The notes beneath the pieces are model-generated. The model saw only the letters and a program-made list of their open reading frames with translations. It was not told where the DNA came from and ran no database searches. The position numbers were made by a program, and so were the translations under genes. Positions 49,580 to 58,511 of a DNA stretch of 64,000 nucleotides are shown here, piece by piece. Numbering within the stretch: position 1 is the first letter of the stretch; every line of letters begins with the position of its first letter. This stretch comes from Streptomyces filipinensis (lineage in GTDB: Bacteria > Actinomycetota > Actinomycetes > Streptomycetales > Streptomycetaceae): positions 907,374 through 971,373 of the forward strand of contig NZ_BMTD01000001.1 of NCBI RefSeq assembly GCF_014649495.1, in the 5' to 3' direction.

Positions 49580-49912
49580 GTGCACCAGGCCCTGATCGTC
49601 GCCCGCATGGCCCCGGGTTCCGCCCCCGGCATCGCCAAGGTGTTCGCGGAGTCCGACCGCGGAGAGCTGCCGCACCTCGTCGGAGTCGTCCGGCGCAGCC
49701 TCTTCCAGTTCGGCGATGTGTACATGCACCTCATCGAGTCCGAGCGCGAGCCGGGACCGGCCATCGCCAAGGTCGCCTCGCACCCCGAGTTCAAGGAGGT
49801 CAGCGAGCGGCTTTCGGCGTACGTCAGCGCGTACGACCCGGAGACCTGGCGGTCCCCGAAGGACGCGATGGCACAGCGCTTCTACCTCTGGGAGCGCGAC
49901 GCCGGCGCCTGA
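49580..49912 (+). CDS. TcmI-family polyketide cyclase (WhiE ORFVII type)
   Basis: 110 aa. Start VHQALIVARMAPGSAPGIAKVFAESDRGELPHLVGVVRRSLFQF, the ferredoxin-like fold of TcmI-type cyclases that close late rings. GTG 49580 with GGAGGAC upstream. Last gene of the operon, followed by a strong hairpin. Confidence 0.93.
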   Translation: MHQALIVARMAPGSAPGIAKVFAESDRGELPHLVGVVRRSLFQFGDVYMHLIESEREPGPAIAKVASHPEFKEVSERLSAYVSAYDPETWRSPKDAMAQRFYLWERDAGA

Positions 49913-49925
49913 CCTGCCCTTCCGG

Positions 49926-49970
49926 ACACCGGTGCCGGGCCCGCGTCCGACGCGGGCCCGGCACCGGTGT
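49926..49970. terminator. Hairpin terminator after the spore-pigment operon
   Basis: Perfect 20-bp inverted repeat (49926-49945 and 49951-49970) with a 5-nt loop, between the cyclase and the convergent methyltransferase gene. Confidence 0.88.
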
Positions 49971-49988
49971 TCTCCGGGAAGGTGCGGC

Positions 49989-51053
49989 TCACACGGGGAC
50001 CGTGCAGTCGAAGGCGTGCAGATAGGGGTTGACCGGCCGGATGTCGCCGACGGTCAGGCCCGCCGCCTCAAGCCGCCCGACCATGCTCTTCGTGGTGTGC
50101 TTGGCCCCGCCGACGTTCAGGAGCAGCAGCAGGTCCATCGCGGTGCTGAAGCGCATCGACGGGGTGTCGTCGACGAGGTTCTCGATGACCACGATCCGCG
50201 CACCGGGGCCGCCCGCCTCGACGACGTTGCGCAGCAGCCTGGCCGTGGACTCGTCGTCCCACTCCAGGATGTTCTTGATGACGTAGACGTCGGCCTCGAC
50301 CGGGACCGACTCGCGGATGTCGCCCGGCACGATCCGCGCCCGCTCCGCCAGGTCGCCGCCCGCGCGCAGCCGGGGCAGGGCGTTCTCCACCACCCGGGGC
50401 AGGTCCAGCAGCCAGCCCTGCATCGCCGGGTACTTGTCCAGCAGGCTGGCCACCACGTGCCCCTGCCCGCCGCCGAGGTCCGCCACCGACCTGCTGCCGG
50501 ACAGGTCCAGCAGCGCGGCGACGTCGCGCGCCGACTGCTCGCTGGACGTGGTCATCGCACGGTTGAACACATCGGCCGACTCGGGGGCGTCCTCGTTCAG
50601 GTAGACGAAGAACTCCTTGCCGTAGAGACCCTCGACGACGTTCCGGCCGGTGCGCACCGCCTCGTCCAGCTTCGGCCAGGCGTCCCACGTCCAGGGCTCG
50701 GTGCACCACAGGGAGATGTCGCGCAGGCTGTGCGGGTCGTCCTCGCGCAGCAGCCGGGACATCTCGGTGTGGCCGAACGTCCCGTCCGGATGCTCGGTGA
50801 AGACGCCGTAGCAGGACAGGGCGCGCAGCAGCCGGCGCAGCGGCTTCGGCTCGCTCTTCACCGCGGCCGCGAGGTCCTCCACGGCCGTCGGAGCGTCCCC
50901 GAGCGCGTCGGCGACGCCGAGCCGGGCCGCGGCGCGGACGGCGGCGGCACACGCCGCCCCGAACACGAGCTCTCTCAGCCGCATCGAAGGCGGCGGGGAC
51001 GGGGGTGCCCCCTGCGCGGGGGGAGCCGAGAGCTCGGGGGATGGTGCGGTCAT
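49989..51053 (-). CDS. SAM-dependent O-methyltransferase (aromatic polyketide type)
   Basis: 354 aa. An N-terminal winged-helix dimerisation domain ([35 protein letters not shown]) is followed by motif I VADLGGGQGHVVASLLDKYP, the acidic LDLPRVVENA and VIKNILEWDDE (catalytic-region analogue). This architecture is that of DnrK/TcmN-type methyltransferases, which act on hydroxylated aromatic polyketides. Convergent with the spore-pigment operon. It could methylate the pigment, but it is not one of the eight core whiE genes. AAGGAAGG before the ATG. Confidence 0.9.
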   Translation of the reverse strand: MTAPSPELSAPPAQGAPPSPPPSMRLRELVFGAACAAAVRAAARLGVADALGDAPTAVEDLAAAVKSEPKPLRRLLRALSCYGVFTEHPDGTFGHTEMSRLLREDDPHSLRDISLWCTEPWTWDAWPKLDEAVRTGRNVVEGLYGKEFFVYLNEDAPESADVFNRAMTTSSEQSARDVAALLDLSGSRSVADLGGGQGHVVASLLDKYPAMQGWLLDLPRVVENALPRLRAGGDLAERARIVPGDIRESVPVEADVYVIKNILEWDDESTARLLRNVVEAGGPGARIVVIENLVDDTPSMRFSTAMDLLLLLNVGGAKHTTKSMVGRLEAAGLTVGDIRPVNPYLHAFDCTVPV

Positions 51054-51096
51054 GTGCCGCCTTCCTTCCTTGCCTGGGTGGGTTACGGCCGTCCGG

Positions 51097-52212
51097 TCAG
51101 CACAGACCAGCGGGCTTGGAGGCCCGGCAGAGGTTGCGCTGGAAGACGTTGCTGCTCTTGGTGGCTTCCTGGTTGACGAGGTCCGCCGGGCCGTTGCCGG
51201 CCAGCGAGTTGGCCGTGATCCGGTTCCGCTCGCTCGTGGCGCCCACGAAGCTCTTGAACAGGACGATCCCGCCCGACAGCGGGGACGCGCCGGAGTTGCC
51301 GCTGACCAGGTTGTGGGTCACCAGGGTGTCGTCGGCGCCGGTCAGGATGATGCCGGAGCCCTGCAGGAAGGGCAGCCGCGCGGTCGCCGCGCAGTACTTG
51401 TCGTTCTGCTCGATGAGGTTGTGGCTGACCGTCAGGGCGCCCGCCTTCGGCTTGTTCTCGTCGCCGACGACGAAGAGGCCCGCGCAGTTGCCGGTGAGGA
51501 CGTTGTGCTTGACGGTGAGGTTGCGCAGCCGGCGGACGGTGATGCCGATCCGGTTGTCCGCCAGGCGGTTGTGGTCGAGGACGGTGCCCCCGGTGTCGGT
51601 GGCTCCCTGCTCCGCCGAGATGGTGTTGGCGAGGAACAGGCCCGCGTCGCCGTTGGACCGGGCGGTGTCGTTCCGGTAGACGCTGCGGGTGGAGCGCTCC
51701 TCCGCGATGCCCCACTGGCCGTTCCGGTCGGCCGTCACTCCGCGCACGGTCAGGCCGTCCGCGCCCACGGCGACGACACCGATCCTGGAGAAACCGGTCA
51801 CCGCCAGGTCGGCGAGGGTGACGTTCCGGACGGGCTCGGTCTTGGTGCCGACCACGCAGATGCCGTTGCCCTGCTCCGCGCAGCTCTTCTGCGCCTGAGC
51901 GGTCTCCGTGGCCCTCGCGGTCTTCGCGGTCTTCGCCGTGCTCGCGGCCTTCGGGGCGGCCGGTTCGAGCACCGTGGCCGGGCCCACGCCGCGCAGCGTG
52001 ATCCCGGAAGTGGTCACCTTGACACTCTCGTGGTACGTCCCGGCCTGCACGAGCACCGTGTCGCCGGACCGCGCGGCGTCCACCGCCTTCTGGATCGACT
52101 CACCCGGATGCACGACGTGCACCGGGTGGGCGGCCGAGGCCGGGGTGGCGCCGAGGAGCGTGCCAAGGACCACGGCGCTGCTGACAACGTACGGGATATG
52201 GCGTTTTGTCAC
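51097..52212 (-). CDS. Secreted right-handed parallel beta-helix protein
   Basis: 371 aa. Sec signal (VVSSAVVLGTLLGATPASAA). The mature start VHPGESIQKAVDAARSGDTVLVQAGTYHESVKV is the typical entry to a pectate-lyase-like solenoid. Then come tandem PbH1 coils (LTVRGVTADRNGQWGI, NLTVKHNVLTGNCAGLFV, TLVTHNLVSGN). An Ala/Lys/Thr-rich insert and four Cys are present. Such folds are often polysaccharide lyases or surface adhesins. No catalytic set could be identified. Confidence 0.87.
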   Translation of the reverse strand: MTKRHIPYVVSSAVVLGTLLGATPASAAHPVHVVHPGESIQKAVDAARSGDTVLVQAGTYHESVKVTTSGITLRGVGPATVLEPAAPKAASTAKTAKTARATETAQAQKSCAEQGNGICVVGTKTEPVRNVTLADLAVTGFSRIGVVAVGADGLTVRGVTADRNGQWGIAEERSTRSVYRNDTARSNGDAGLFLANTISAEQGATDTGGTVLDHNRLADNRIGITVRRLRNLTVKHNVLTGNCAGLFVVGDENKPKAGALTVSHNLIEQNDKYCAATARLPFLQGSGIILTGADDTLVTHNLVSGNSGASPLSGGIVLFKSFVGATSERNRITANSLAGNGPADLVNQEATKSSNVFQRNLCRASKPAGLC

Positions 52213-52404
52213 ATTCGGAAGGCTAGAAGCGCATGAGCCGATTACCGGCGGGATGCTCCGTTCGGCGGCGTGTCAGGGGCCGGTCCGCGCCACACCGGCG
52301 CCCGGGCGCCCCGGGAACGGCCGCACCGGCTGCTAGCTTCGCCAGCTGTCGAGAGGTCCCGGCAGCCTTGTGCGCGGCCGCGGGCAAGGCGGAGCGGAGG
52401 CAAC

Positions 52405-53565
52405 GTGACGGGCACGAACGAGCATCCGGACGGTCCGGCGGTCACACCGGTCGGGCGCAGGGGCTTCCTGGCCTCGGCCGCCCTCGCCGCCACCCCGGCC
52501 CCCCTCGCCGCCACCCCGGCCGCCGCGGAACCGGCCGACGGGGCGGCCGCCGCGGGGCCGGCCGACGAGGCGGCTGCCGCGGCCGGCCACCGCGCCGTGG
52601 CGCGTCTGCTCGCCGTGGCCGAGGGCGACCGCGGGATCGGCTGGCTGCGGGCGGCCCTGCAGGTCGCCGTGCAACTCGAACTCACCACCATCCCGCCGTA
52701 CCTGTGCGGATGGTGGTCGGTCCGGGACCGCCGCGGCGAGGCCGCGCGGCTGATCCGGCGCATCGTCGGCGACGAGATGTACCACCTGGGCGTCGTCTGC
52801 AACCTGCTCGTGGCCGTGGGCGGGCGGCCGAGGATCAGGGACGCGGCCCCCCGCTACCCCTGCCCGCTGCCCGGTGGGGTGCGCGCCGGAGTGCGCGTGT
52901 ACCTCTCGGGCCTCACCAAGGCCTTCGTGCGCGACGTGATGATGGCGATCGAGGCCCCCGACACCCCGCTCGCCCGGGCGGCGGCGAGCCCACCCACCAT
53001 CGGCGACTTCTACGGTGAGCTGCAGAGGGCGTTCCGGCGCACGGAGCCGTATCTGTCGGCCGAGGGGCAGCTGTCGGACCGCATCGGCTCGGACGTGCTG
53101 GAGCCGGTCACCGGCCTCGACGACGTCGAACGGGCCCTGGAGATCGTCAAGGAGCAGGGCGAGGGCACCGAGAGCTCGCCGGCCGACGCCTTCCAGGACG
53201 ACCACCCGGCGCACTACTACGCCTTCGCGGAGATCTACCACGGACGGCGGCTGCGCAGGACCGCCCGCGGCTGGCAGTTCACCGGCGCGCCCGTGCCCTT
53301 CCCCGACGCACGCCCCATGGCCCCGGTCCCACCCGGCGGCTGGCACCGGCCGCCGGTCCGGGTCGGCCGGCTGCTGGACCAGTTCGACACCACCTACGCG
53401 GCGGTGCTGGACAGGCTCGACGAGGCGTGGGGCGGCGGTGACGGGCGCAGCCTGGGCGCGGCGGTACGCGCCATGCGCGCCATGGAGGAACCGGCGGTGG
53501 AGCTGATGGAGACGCCGATCCCCGGCGCCCCGGGGACCTACGGCCCTCAGTTCCGGCCCGTCTGA
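52405..53565 (+). CDS. Tat-exported ferritin-like protein (VioB/RebD C-terminal-like)
   Basis: 386 aa from GTG 52405 (GGAGG four bases upstream). The N-terminus PVGRRGFLASAALAATPAPLAATPAAA is a twin-arginine signal. The body is a ferritin-like helical domain with candidate diiron ligands: VQLELTTIPPYL (Glu), VGDEMYHLGVV (Glu, His) and DDHPAHYYAFAEI. The family includes domains in violacein and rebeccamycin pathways, but its chemistry is not settled. Export of a folded metal-loaded protein through Tat is consistent. No partner is evident; it is divergent from the beta-helix gene. Confidence 0.85.
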   Translation: MTGTNEHPDGPAVTPVGRRGFLASAALAATPAPLAATPAAAEPADGAAAAGPADEAAAAAGHRAVARLLAVAEGDRGIGWLRAALQVAVQLELTTIPPYLCGWWSVRDRRGEAARLIRRIVGDEMYHLGVVCNLLVAVGGRPRIRDAAPRYPCPLPGGVRAGVRVYLSGLTKAFVRDVMMAIEAPDTPLARAAASPPTIGDFYGELQRAFRRTEPYLSAEGQLSDRIGSDVLEPVTGLDDVERALEIVKEQGEGTESSPADAFQDDHPAHYYAFAEIYHGRRLRRTARGWQFTGAPVPFPDARPMAPVPPGGWHRPPVRVGRLLDQFDTTYAAVLDRLDEAWGGGDGRSLGAAVRAMRAMEEPAVELMETPIPGAPGTYGPQFRPV

Positions 53566-53589
53566 TCAGCCGGGCCGGGGCAGGGGGTG

Positions 53590-54279
53590 TCAGCGACCCT
53601 TGGGCATCCGCATGCCCTTGGGCATGGGCCCCTTGGGCAGCGGCATGTTGCTCATCAGGTCGCCCATGGCCCGCAGCCGGTCGTTCGTGGCCGTCACCTG
53701 GGGGCCGGTCAGCACGCGCGGGAACTTCAGCATGGTCGTGCGCAGCTTCTTCAGCTCGACCTGGCCCTCGCCGCCGCCGACGATCACGTCGTGCACCGGC
53801 ACGTCCGCGACGATGCGGTTCATCTTCTTCTTCTCGGCGGCCAGCAGGCTCTTCACCCGGTTCGGGTTGCCCTCGGCGACCAGCACGATGCCGGCCTTCC
53901 CGACCGCCCGGTGCACCACGTCCTGGCTGCGGTTCATCGCCACCGCCGGAGTGGTCGTCCAGCCCCGGCCGATGTTGTCCAGCACGGCGGCCGCGGCGCC
54001 CGGCTGGCCCTCCATCTGGCCGAACGCGGCCCGCTCGGCCCGGCGGCCGAACACGATCGCCGTCGCCAGCAGAGCGATCAGCAGACCGAAGATGCCCAGG
54101 TAGATCGGGTGACCGAGCAAGAAGCCGATCGCGAGGAAGACACCGAGGGTGCCGATGCCGACGGCCGCGAGTACAAGACCGATCTTCTTGTCGGCCTTGC
54201 GGGTCATCTTGTACGTGAGAGCGATCTGCTTCAGCCGCCCTGCGTTCGCGGCGTCCGCCGCGGTTTCCTTCCTCGCCAT
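53590..54279 (-). CDS. DUF4191 membrane protein
   Basis: 229 aa. Two adjacent hydrophobic spans near residues 35-80 (IGLVLAAVGIGTLGVFLAIGFLLG and IYLGIFGLLIALLATAIVFG) and a cytoplasmic C-terminal domain with KAGIVLVAEGNPNRVKSLLAAEKKK, ending in a Met/Pro/Lys/Gly tail (PLPKGPMPKGMRMPKGR). Conserved actinobacterial family of unknown function, regularly found next to lipA. Confidence 0.88.
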   Translation of the reverse strand: MARKETAADAANAGRLKQIALTYKMTRKADKKIGLVLAAVGIGTLGVFLAIGFLLGHPIYLGIFGLLIALLATAIVFGRRAERAAFGQMEGQPGAAAAVLDNIGRGWTTTPAVAMNRSQDVVHRAVGKAGIVLVAEGNPNRVKSLLAAEKKKMNRIVADVPVHDVIVGGGEGQVELKKLRTTMLKFPRVLTGPQVTATNDRLRAMGDLMSNMPLPKGPMPKGMRMPKGR

Positions 54280-54338
54280 GCCACGAAGTCTACGTGTCCC
54301 CGGGAGTGCGGACGACGGCAGTGCCCGGGGGGCGGGGA

Positions 54339-54536
54339 TCAGGAGCGGTCGGCGGCCTGCTCCAGGAAGCGCTGCGCCTCGACCCGGTCCTTGGCACGCC
54401 GTCGGTCCTCCAGCACGGAGGTCCACGCGTTACGCCGGGCGGTGCGCTGGCCGCCGCTCATGAGCAGGGACTCGACGGCGCGGAGGGCATCGGTGAAGGA
54501 CGGGATGGCGGTGGCGCGTACGGGCGCGGCCTGCAT
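54339..54536 (-). CDS. Small conserved Streptomyces protein next to lipA
   Basis: 65 aa: starts MQAAPVRATAIPSFTDALRAVESLLMSGGQ and ends with a charged helix (DRRRAKDRVEAQRFLEQAADRS). ATG 54536 has a G-rich ribosome site; a longer frame to 54590 is open but its extra residues look untranslated. No family function known. Confidence 0.65.
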   Translation of the reverse strand: MQAAPVRATAIPSFTDALRAVESLLMSGGQRTARRNAWTSVLEDRRRAKDRVEAQRFLEQAADRS

Positions 54537-54765
54537 GATCGAGGTCCCCCCTCGGAGCGGGTGGTGTACGAGGCGTGATACCAGAGTCACTGATTGGTGT
54601 TACCAGGGCGTGTCCGACCGGTCAAACGCCAATGAAGCCTTGATACAGAGCGCTGAAACGCTGACGCGGCCCTGACGTCGCCCTCATCAGCGAGGACGCT
54701 CAGGACCGCGTCGACTCGGCCATTACTGGCCGGTAAGTGCTTGTGCGTGAATTCACACGCTGCGC

Positions 54766-55731
54766 TCACACCGCCTGGGACGCGATGTAGGAACCACGCT
54801 TCTCGACCGCCATCTGGTACAGCCGCCCGGCGCGGTACGACGAACGCACCAGCGGACCCGACATGACGCCGGAGAAGCCGATCTGCTCGGCCTCCTCCTT
54901 CAGCTCCACGAACTCCTGCGGCTTCACCCAGCGCTCGACCGGGTGGTGGCGGACGGAGGGGCGCAGGTACTGGGTGATGGTGATCAGCTCGCAGCCCGCC
55001 TCGTGCAGCTGCCTGAGCGCCTCGCTGACCTCCTCGCGGGTCTCGCCCATGCCGAGGATCAGGTTGGACTTGGTGACCAGGCCGACGTCGCGGGCCTCGG
55101 TGATGACCTTCAGGGAGCGCTCGTAGCGGAAGCCGGGGCGGATCCGCTTGAAGATCCGCGGGACCGTCTCGACGTTGTGCGCGAAGACCTCGGGGCGGGC
55201 GGAGAAGACCTCGGCCAGCTGCTCGGGGACCGCGTTGAAGTCGGGGGCCAGCAGCTCGACCTTCGTACGGCCGCCCTCGCGCTCCGCCGTCTGCGCGTGG
55301 ATCTGGCGCACGGTCTCGGCGTACAGCCAGGCGCCGCCGTCCTCCAGGTCGTCGCGGGCGACGCCGGTGATGGTGGCGTAGTTCAGGTCCATCGTGACCA
55401 CGGACTCACCCACGCGGCGCGGCTCGTCGCGGTCCAGGGCCTCGGGCTTGCCGGTGTCGATCTGGCAGAAGTCGCAGCGCCGGGTGCACTGGTCGCCGCC
55501 GATGAGGAAGGTCGCCTCGCGGTCCTCCCAGCACTCGTAGATGTTCGGGCAGCCGGCTTCCTGGCAGACCGTGTGCAGGCCCTCGCTCTTCACGAGGTTC
55601 TGCATCTTCGTGTACTCGGGGCCCATTTTCGCCCGGGTCTTGATCCACTCGGGCTTGCGCTCGATGGGGGTCTGGCTGTTGCGGACCTCCAGGCGCAGCA
55701 TCTTGCGTCCGTCGGGTGCGACTGCGGACAC
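54766..55731 (-). CDS. lipA: Lipoyl synthase
   Basis: 321 aa. Radical SAM cluster in CTRRCDFC and the auxiliary-cluster cysteines in [15 protein letters not shown], both required to insert sulfur into octanoyl groups. C-terminal RSSYRAGR supplies the Ser ligand region. GTG 55731 ([18 protein letters not shown]) has AGGGAG seven bases upstream; the frame to 55830 lacks a ribosome site. Acts with LipB, encoded just upstream, to lipoylate 2-oxoacid dehydrogenases and the glycine cleavage H protein. Confidence 0.97.
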   Translation of the reverse strand: MSAVAPDGRKMLRLEVRNSQTPIERKPEWIKTRAKMGPEYTKMQNLVKSEGLHTVCQEAGCPNIYECWEDREATFLIGGDQCTRRCDFCQIDTGKPEALDRDEPRRVGESVVTMDLNYATITGVARDDLEDGGAWLYAETVRQIHAQTAEREGGRTKVELLAPDFNAVPEQLAEVFSARPEVFAHNVETVPRIFKRIRPGFRYERSLKVITEARDVGLVTKSNLILGMGETREEVSEALRQLHEAGCELITITQYLRPSVRHHPVERWVKPQEFVELKEEAEQIGFSGVMSGPLVRSSYRAGRLYQMAVEKRGSYIASQAV

Positions 55732-55851
55732 GACCGGCTCCCTAAGCTTTGATTCTTCGGCGTACACCAGGGTACGCCCGTGTTCATTGCGCCCTGTCGG
55801 TGAGATCAACCTCACGGTCGCAGGGCGCATTCCCCCGGACGGCCGAGCGGA

Positions 55852-56649
55852 TCAGGCGCTCGCCCTCTCGATCTCCCGCGGCCTCAGGTCCGCGTTCCCG
55901 AGGACGTCCAGCAGGTGCTTCTCGGCCACCGGCAGGACCTCGTCGAGGGTGACCTCGCGGCCGAGCTCGTGCGAGAGGGAGGTGACGCCCGCGTCGCGGA
56001 TCCCGCACGGGATGATCTTGTCGAAGTTCGAGGTGTCCGGATTCACGTTCAGGGCGAAGCCGTGCATCGTGATGCCCTTGGCGACGCGGATGCCCATGGC
56101 GCAGATCTTGCGGTCCTCGCGGCGCTGGCCGGCGTTGGAGGGGGCGTACTCGGGGCCGTTGAGCCGGGGGTCGAACTCGGGGTCGGTGGTGCGCGGGTCG
56201 AAGTCGAGGGTGAGTCCTCCGAGCGCGGGGCGCTGCTCGACCGGGTCGCCGAGGACCCAGACGCCGGCGCGGCCCTCGACCCGGGAGGTCTCGATGCCGA
56301 ACTCGGCGCAGACCCGGATCATGACCTCCTCCAGCCGGCGCAGGTGCGCGACCACGTCCACCGGGCGCGGGAGCTTCTGGATCGGGTAGCCGACCAGCTG
56401 GCCGGGGCCGTGCCAGGTGATCTTGCCGCCGCGGTCCACGTCGATGACCGGGGTGCCGTCCAGCGGACGCTCGCTGTCCTCGGTACGGCGGCCGGCGGTG
56501 TAGACCGGGGGGTGTTCCAGGAGGAGCACCGTGTCCGGGACCTCGTCGGCGAAGCGCGCCGCGTGCACCCGGCGCTGCTCGTCCCAGGCCTCCTGGTAAT
56601 CGACGGCGTCCGCGCCGAACCCCATGCGGACGAACCGCAGCTCACTCAC
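55852..56649 (-). CDS. lipB: Octanoyl-[ACP]:protein octanoyltransferase
   Basis: 265 aa. Conserved [17 protein letters not shown], the Cys/Lys acyltransferase dyad in [13 protein letters not shown] and [14 protein letters not shown]. An Asp/Pro/Arg-rich insert of about 45 residues between GRAGVWVLG and KICAMG is notable. GTG 56649 with GGGAGG upstream; the frame is open to 56844 but that is leader. First gene of lipB-lipA (120-bp gap). Confidence 0.96.
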   Translation of the reverse strand: MSELRFVRMGFGADAVDYQEAWDEQRRVHAARFADEVPDTVLLLEHPPVYTAGRRTEDSERPLDGTPVIDVDRGGKITWHGPGQLVGYPIQKLPRPVDVVAHLRRLEEVMIRVCAEFGIETSRVEGRAGVWVLGDPVEQRPALGGLTLDFDPRTTDPEFDPRLNGPEYAPSNAGQRREDRKICAMGIRVAKGITMHGFALNVNPDTSNFDKIIPCGIRDAGVTSLSHELGREVTLDEVLPVAEKHLLDVLGNADLRPREIERASA

Positions 56650-56887
56650 GGCAAGCGCCTCCCTCAGCGACCGGTGTGTCAGGCACGTGACGCGCCCACG
56701 CCACTGTACGACCGACCGACGTACGTCAGCTCTACGGGCTTTCCTCACACGATCGGATGAATGCGGTGGGAAGCGTGTGATCGGGTGCTCACTCTCCGCT
56801 ACATTCACGCCGTTCGTGCGGCCATAAGGGCTGCTCAAAGGCAATCCGGCACTTCAGAGGCACGGAAGGCAGGAGACCGCACCGCAG

Positions 56888-58357
56888 ATGACGGACCGAC
56901 CCGCGCAGCGCACCCCCAACCGCCAGCTCGCCGCGCTCATCGCAGAGGCAGGGTTCTCCAACGCGGGTCTGGCTCGTCGCGTCGACCAGCTCGGGCTGGA
57001 GCACGGGCTGGACCTGAGATACGACAAGACCTCGGTCACCCGCTGGCTGCGCGGGCAGCAGCCGCGCGGTACGACCCCGGCCCTCATCGCCGAGGTCTTC
57101 ACCCGCCGGCTCGGGCGCAGGCTCACCGCCCAGGATCTCGGCCTGGACGCGTGCGCGCCGGTGTACGCCGGGCTGGAGTTCGCCGCCACCCCCGAGGAGG
57201 CCGTCGACATCGTCAGCGGGCTGTGGCGCAAGGACTCCGGCAGCCACGCCGAGCTGCGCAAGATCGCCTTCACCCCGGCCGGGCTCGTGGTGCCCAGCCG
57301 GGACTGGCTGATCGGCAAGCCGGACGACAAGGTGGCCCGCGAACAGACACCCCGGGTGCCCCCGCAGGGCCGTCCCGCCCCGGCCAGGCCGCAGGGCCGG
57401 CCGGTGCTCACGCTGCCGCCCCGCACGCGCGGGCACGCCGAGCGCGCCCCCGGCCACAAGGTCACCAACGGGGACATCAACGCGCTGCGCTCGGTCGGCG
57501 AGCTGTTCCGCACCCTCGACGACCGCTACGGCGGCGGCCACGCCCGGCAGGCCCTCGTGCGCTACCTGGAGCACGAGTGCGAGCCGATGCTCCGCGGCGC
57601 CTACGACGAGCAGACCGGCCGCCGGCTGTTCGGCGCCGCCGCCGACCTGACCCGGCTCGCGGGCTGGACCTCGTACGACATCGCCGCGCACGGCCTCGCC
57701 CAGCGCTACTTCGTGCAGGCCCTGCGGCTCGCCCAGGCGGCCGGCGACCGCGCCTACGGCTCCTACGTCCTGGTCACCATGAGCCGCCAGGCCGTCTATC
57801 TCGGCCACGGCAGGGAGGCCGTCCAGCTGGCCCGGGTCGCCCAGCAGGGCGCGGGCACCGGTGGCCCGCCGGTCGTGCAGGCGCTGCTGCACGCCTCCGA
57901 AGCCAGGGCGCACGGCGTGCTCGGCGAGGTGCGGGCGTGCACGGCGGCGCTCGTGCGGTCCGAGCGCGCCCTGGAGGCGGCCCGGCCCGGGGACGACGTG
58001 CCGTACTGGGCCACGTTCTTCGACGAGGCACAGCTCGCCGACGAGTTCGGGCACTGCCACCGGGATCTGCAGCAGTTCCGGGCGGCCGCCCAGCACGCCG
58101 AACGCTCGCTCCAGCTCCGCGCGCCCGCCCACGCCCGCAGCCGGCTCTTCTGCCGGGTCGTCCTCGCCACGGCCCGGCTCGGCCTCGGCGAACTCGACCA
58201 GGCGTGCGCGCTGGCCGTCGAGGCCGCGGGCCAGGCCGCGGAGATGAGGTCGGCCCGGGCGATCGAGTACGTACGGGACTTCGAGCGCCGGCTGGAACCG
58301 TACCGGGACGCGGCACCGGTGAGGGGGTACCGGGAGAAGGTCGCCGCACTGGGGTAG
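56888..58357 (+). CDS. NsdA-like regulator (HTH N-terminus + TPR-like repeats)
   Basis: 489 aa. An XRE-like N-terminal region (NRQLAALIAEAGFSNAGLARRVDQLG ... YDKTSVTRWLRGQQPRG) and, after a Pro-rich linker (about 155-190), a long helical TPR-like domain with repeats such as GLAQRYFVQALRLAQAAGDRAYGSYVLVTMSRQAVYLGHGREAVQLAR. This architecture is that of Streptomyces NsdA-type proteins, known as negative regulators of sporulation and antibiotic production. Divergent from lipB. Identity as an NsdA relative is by architecture. Confidence 0.8.
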   Translation: MTDRPAQRTPNRQLAALIAEAGFSNAGLARRVDQLGLEHGLDLRYDKTSVTRWLRGQQPRGTTPALIAEVFTRRLGRRLTAQDLGLDACAPVYAGLEFAATPEEAVDIVSGLWRKDSGSHAELRKIAFTPAGLVVPSRDWLIGKPDDKVAREQTPRVPPQGRPAPARPQGRPVLTLPPRTRGHAERAPGHKVTNGDINALRSVGELFRTLDDRYGGGHARQALVRYLEHECEPMLRGAYDEQTGRRLFGAAADLTRLAGWTSYDIAAHGLAQRYFVQALRLAQAAGDRAYGSYVLVTMSRQAVYLGHGREAVQLARVAQQGAGTGGPPVVQALLHASEARAHGVLGEVRACTAALVRSERALEAARPGDDVPYWATFFDEAQLADEFGHCHRDLQQFRAAAQHAERSLQLRAPAHARSRLFCRVVLATARLGLGELDQACALAVEAAGQAAEMRSARAIEYVRDFERRLEPYRDAAPVRGYREKVAALG

Positions 58358-58468
58358 GGCGCTTCCGCCCGCCGCGGTGGTGCCCGGCCACGACGGTGGT
58401 GACCCGCGGTGCCGAACCGGCCAGGGCCACTCGCCGTGTCGGTGCCGGTCGCCTGCTCGGTCACGCGC

Positions 58469-58488
58469 CGTCGTGGCTGGTCGCGCGG
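58469..58488. repeat. Dispersed 20-bp repeat, copy 2
   Basis: Identical to 42747-42766. Located between the NsdA-like gene and the end of the FAD enzyme gene. Confidence 0.6.
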
Positions 58489-58511
58489 CTGCCCGCGCCC
58501 CCTTCGGGCGC

